Shown here piece after piece: positions 5,619 through 7,478 of a stretch of DNA of 7,478 nucleotides. A model generated the notes under the pieces. The model saw only the letters and a list, made by a program, of their open reading frames with translations, searched no databases and was not told where the DNA came from. Each line of letters opens with the position of its first letter. The first letter of the stretch is position 1. A program made the position numbers and the translations under genes. The stretch is from CAZFGK01 sp964518635 (GTDB taxonomy: Bacteria; Zixibacteria; MSB-5A5; GN15; FEB-12), in NCBI GenBank assembly GCA_964518635.1, contig CAZFGK010000050.1, positions 1 through 7,478 of the forward strand. Reading direction: 5' to 3'.

Positions 5619-5781
5619 AGCAAGCACGAACAAGGAGTGTCGAGTTGGTGCTATCTTGGGCTGTTACATTTCATCTATCAGACAACGATCAATCGCACAC
5701 CTCATCTCAAGTTGATCTTTACCCTCATTATGATGCAGCTTCCATTCGGAACAACATTCGAACAGAGGAAAGGAATCCCTG

Positions 5782-6672
5782 ATGCTATTCATACTTGCAG
5801 TTATTGTCCTGATTCTCGCCTTCATCGCCTGGCAACGTGCCGGGAGTGACAAGAGCGGAAATGTCGCTGTCTCACGTGGAGTGCGGAGTGTTGCGTTGCT
5901 GGTGATGACCATCGCCGGACTCGTCGCGATCTCTCGTTGCATTGCGCAGGTCCCCGCTGGGCATGTCGGTGTGGTCGATTTCTTCGGCATTGTCTCTGAT
6001 CGTGTGCTTCCTGCAGGATTGAATCCGGTGAACCCACTTGCAAAAGTGATCAAATTCACGGTGCAGACCAAAGAGCACAAAGAATCGATGTCGGTTCTGT
6101 CGCGTGAAGGATTGACTATCGGACTCGAAATCAGCGCACTCTATAGTCTGTACCCCGATTCTGCGGCAGAGGTCTATCGCACGATTGCGGGCGGTGATTA
6201 CGAAAATGTGCTTCTCATACCGCAGGTTCGATCAATCAGTCGAGAAGTCACCGCCGGATTTCAGGCGAGTGCTTTGTACTCAACCGAACGTGAACGTCTG
6301 TCGCAGATGATTCAGGATGAGCTCTCGAAGAGAATGGCGGCGCGCGGAGTCATCATCGAATCGACGCCACTGCGGAATGTCTCTCTCCCCACACAATTGA
6401 CCGAAGCTATTGAGCAGAAGCAGCGCGCCGATCAGGAAAGTCAGCGAATGGAGTTTGTACTCACCAAAGAACGTCAGGAAGCGGACCGTAAACGAATCGA
6501 AGCCCAGGGTATTGCCGACTTCCAGAAGATTGTGACGAGTGGAATCTCCGATCAGTTGCTACGCTGGAAAGGTGTGGAGGCGACTGAAAAGCTGGCGATG
6601 TCGCCGAATACGAAAGTGATCATCGTCGGTTCTGGCAAAGATGGCCTGCCGGTGATTCTGGATACGAAGTAG
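5782..6672 (+). CDS. Prohibitin/SPFH (band 7) membrane protein
   Basis: 296 residues. Two hydrophobic segments lie near the N-terminus: about 2-17 (LFILAVIVLILAFIAW) and about 36-55 (SVALLVMTIAGLVAISRCIA), separated by a short polar loop. The SPFH domain starts right after the second one with VPAGHVGVVDFFG at 57-69 and runs to about 205; DRVLPAGLNPVNPL and the alternating charged strand that follows are typical. A charged helical region at 208-250 (EAIEQKQRADQESQR, KERQEADRKRIEAQG) is the coiled coil by which prohibitins form ring or cage assemblies in the inner membrane. The C-terminus has TKVIIVGSGKDGLPVIL, also common in the family. AAAGGA (5769-5774) lies 7 bases before the ATG. Bacterial homologues scaffold membrane proteases such as FtsH (HflK/HflC) or organise microdomains. 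The partner here is not visible. It is followed after 16 bases by the DUF5063-like gene, probably cotranscribed. Confidence 0.92.
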   Translation: MLFILAVIVLILAFIAWQRAGSDKSGNVAVSRGVRSVALLVMTIAGLVAISRCIAQVPAGHVGVVDFFGIVSDRVLPAGLNPVNPLAKVIKFTVQTKEHKESMSVLSREGLTIGLEISALYSLYPDSAAEVYRTIAGGDYENVLLIPQVRSISREVTAGFQASALYSTERERLSQMIQDELSKRMAARGVIIESTPLRNVSLPTQLTEAIEQKQRADQESQRMEFVLTKERQEADRKRIEAQGIADFQKIVTSGISDQLLRWKGVEATEKLAMSPNTKVIIVGSGKDGLPVILDTK

Positions 6673-6688
6673 GAGAGATATCTTTCGC

Positions 6689-7162
6689 ATGGCAGTCTCT
6701 GAACAGGAATTTACACAAACGATTGCGTCGGTACTTGAGCTCCTCAAGCTTGATGGCCACTATGACATTCACAGGGAGAAAGAGCTCGCTCGATTGCTCG
6801 ATGTGCTCGCCATGATCTATCATCGACTTGATCGCTTTGCGACAGATTATGTGCCATCAAATGCCCCGCAAAAAGATCAGGGCTTTCTGCGGGAGAATAT
6901 TGAGAAAGCGTTCCCGCGGATGGGCTTTTATCACAAATCAACCGGCATGTCAAAACCGGATGAGATACCGGAGCTGGTGCGCGGTGATGCAATTGATGAT
7001 CTGATGGATATCTGCAATGAGCTCTCCGCGACGAAGCATGTGCAGGATGAACAGGGAGTCTCTGCCGCTGCGGCTTACTTCAAAGTGAGTTTTGAGATTC
7101 ACTGGGGAGAGCATCTGAGATATCTGCAGTTGTATTTGTACAACCGTTCCCGCGGGTTGTAG
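6689..7162 (+). CDS. DUF5063-like protein, cotranscribed with prohibitin gene
   Basis: 157 residues, no signal peptide or membrane segment, so probably cytoplasmic and mostly helical. The C-terminal half holds the diagnostic stretch: GDAIDDLMDICNELSAT, then AAAAYFKVSFEIHWGEHLRYLQLYLY. This matches my memory of the DUF5063 pattern (a DDL-DI-DL helix followed by F-HWG-H and an aromatic/Leu-rich helix). The function of that family is unknown. AGGAGAG (6671-6677) overlaps the stop of the preceding gene and lies 11 bases before the ATG, a little long but usable. The 16-base gap makes a two-gene operon with the prohibitin likely, so it may be a soluble partner or regulator of that membrane scaffold; this is inference. 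It ends before a repeat-rich non-coding stretch without a clear intrinsic terminator. Confidence 0.85.
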   Translation: MAVSEQEFTQTIASVLELLKLDGHYDIHREKELARLLDVLAMIYHRLDRFATDYVPSNAPQKDQGFLRENIEKAFPRMGFYHKSTGMSKPDEIPELVRGDAIDDLMDICNELSATKHVQDEQGVSAAAAYFKVSFEIHWGEHLRYLQLYLYNRSRGL

Positions 7163-7221
7163 AGCAAAAGTCCTTTTCAACTCTCATGTACGGCAGACGA
7201 CTGTCCGTCCCTAAAGGGCTG

Positions 7222-7248
7222 GGTGGCGCACCCGTTTTAGGGTGCGAA
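7222..7248 (+). repeat. 27-bp palindromic repeat, left copy
   Basis: Contains the perfect hairpin CGCACCC-GTTTTA-GGGTGCG (7227-7246) with GGTGG before it and AA after it. All 27 bases recur as the exact reverse complement at 7433-7459. The asymmetric flanks show the two copies are in opposite orientation. Confidence 0.8.
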
Positions 7249-7432
7249 ATCAGAGACGCGCTCGTCGCATGTCTGAAGTTCAGGTTCAATTATCACCAAC
7301 GATGCATCTCTCCACTCTTCGTACCATCTCGAGCTCAATCATCGCCATGATCCGACACATTCAACCAGATTTGAAACAAGTACCTTTGCACAATTCAAAA
7401 CTAGCACATGCTTTGAGTTTCTCGCCACTGAC

Positions 7433-7459
7433 TTCGCACCCTAAAACGGGTGCGCCACC
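7433..7459 (-). repeat. 27-bp palindromic repeat, right copy (inverted)
   Basis: Exact reverse complement of 7222-7248, with the hairpin at 7435-7454. Similarity continues weakly for a few bases towards the inside. A second GC hairpin follows immediately (7462-7478). Confidence 0.8.
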
Positions 7460-7478
7460 TCCCGGGCCGCAAGCCCGG

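Larger units (their letters stand above)
5402..5781. promoter_or_regulatory. Divergent promoter region with operator-like inverted repeats
   Basis: These 380 bases separate two divergent units and should hold both promoters, though I cannot point to convincing -35/-10 pairs. Perfect short inverted repeats are present: GTTGCA-ATCATC-TGCAAC (5601-5618), TTGCA-G-TGCAA (5507-5517, same half-sites with a different gap) and TTACC-AATTC-GGTAA (5539-5553). AAAGGAG (5524-5530) precedes an ATG at 5536 that opens only a 5-residue frame. A plus-strand open frame 5501-5782 has no supporting features. Confidence 0.35.
7163..7478. other. Non-coding end region with palindromic repeats
   Basis: 316 bases without a supported gene. 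It starts with an imperfect hairpin (ACGGCAG...CTGTCCGT, 7190-7208; shares GGCAGACGA with the hairpin at 3484) and a CCCTAAAGGG palindrome also found in the spacer at 3342-3362. Then come two inverted copies of a 27-bp element (7222-7248 and 7433-7459), and CCGGGC-CGCAA-GCCCGG (7462-7478) at the very end. The stretch between the 27-bp copies has no features I recognise. Confidence 0.6.

Noticed and set aside
5501..5782. Plus-strand 93-residue frame ending at the prohibitin start (TGATG overlap)
   Set aside because: No ribosome site, no recognisable domain, and a His/Arg/Gln-rich composition typical of spurious frames. The overlap is tempting but insufficient.
7269..7478. Plus-strand frame open to the window end (starts MSEVQVQLSP)
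   Set aside because: No ribosome site. The last third translates the 27-bp palindromic repeat and GC hairpin, so it is likely an accidental open frame.

Overview
The window looks like a contig piece from a free-living bacterium of the Fibrobacteres-Chlorobi-Bacteroidetes (FCB) superphylum. Candidatus Zixibacteria or a close relative is my best guess. The guess rests on the large secreted protein at 753-3293, whose DTDGDG and GDGIPD segments and C-terminal YPNPYR...SIFSLDGD...GLYYWVV...GKLMILK domain are typical of that group, and on intergenic spacers packed with dispersed hairpin repeats. It is inference: there is no rRNA or other marker gene here.

Layout. 1-60 is C/G homopolymer, probably a contig-end artefact. 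62-382 is the 3' part of a thioredoxin-fold protein with a CGRC active site. It is followed on the same strand by a small exported protein with ten cysteines (450-749) and, 3 bases later, by an 846-residue exported protein with an FCB-type C-terminal sorting/FlgD-like domain (753-3293). These three read as one secretion-related transcription unit. A 303-base spacer full of hairpins separates this unit from the convergent selD gene (minus strand, 3597-4649).

The main result is that selD is a selenoprotein gene. A plain reading gives only a 322-residue protein that starts at GTG 4565 and lacks the catalytic N-terminus. Reading through an in-frame UGA at 4587-4589 restores a full-length 350-residue selenophosphate synthetase with Sec21 and Lys24 in the active-site position. 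A bacterial SECIS-type hairpin with a GGU apical loop lies 20 nt downstream of the UGA. The host should therefore decode selenocysteine, and SelD is itself dependent on the pathway it feeds.

Upstream of selD (4650-5090) is repeat DNA: three copies of a 14-bp tandem repeat, and a 70-bp tandem repeat built on the TGAGCTTGTCGAAG palindromic core. Next comes a 70-residue orphan gene on the minus strand (5189-5401) with a perfect Shine-Dalgarno and its own intrinsic terminator. After a 380-base divergent spacer, the plus strand carries a two-gene unit: a membrane-anchored prohibitin/SPFH protein (5782-6672) and, 16 bases on, a 157-residue DUF5063-like protein (6689-7162). The window ends in a 316-base non-coding stretch with two exact 27-bp copies of a palindromic repeat in inverted orientation.
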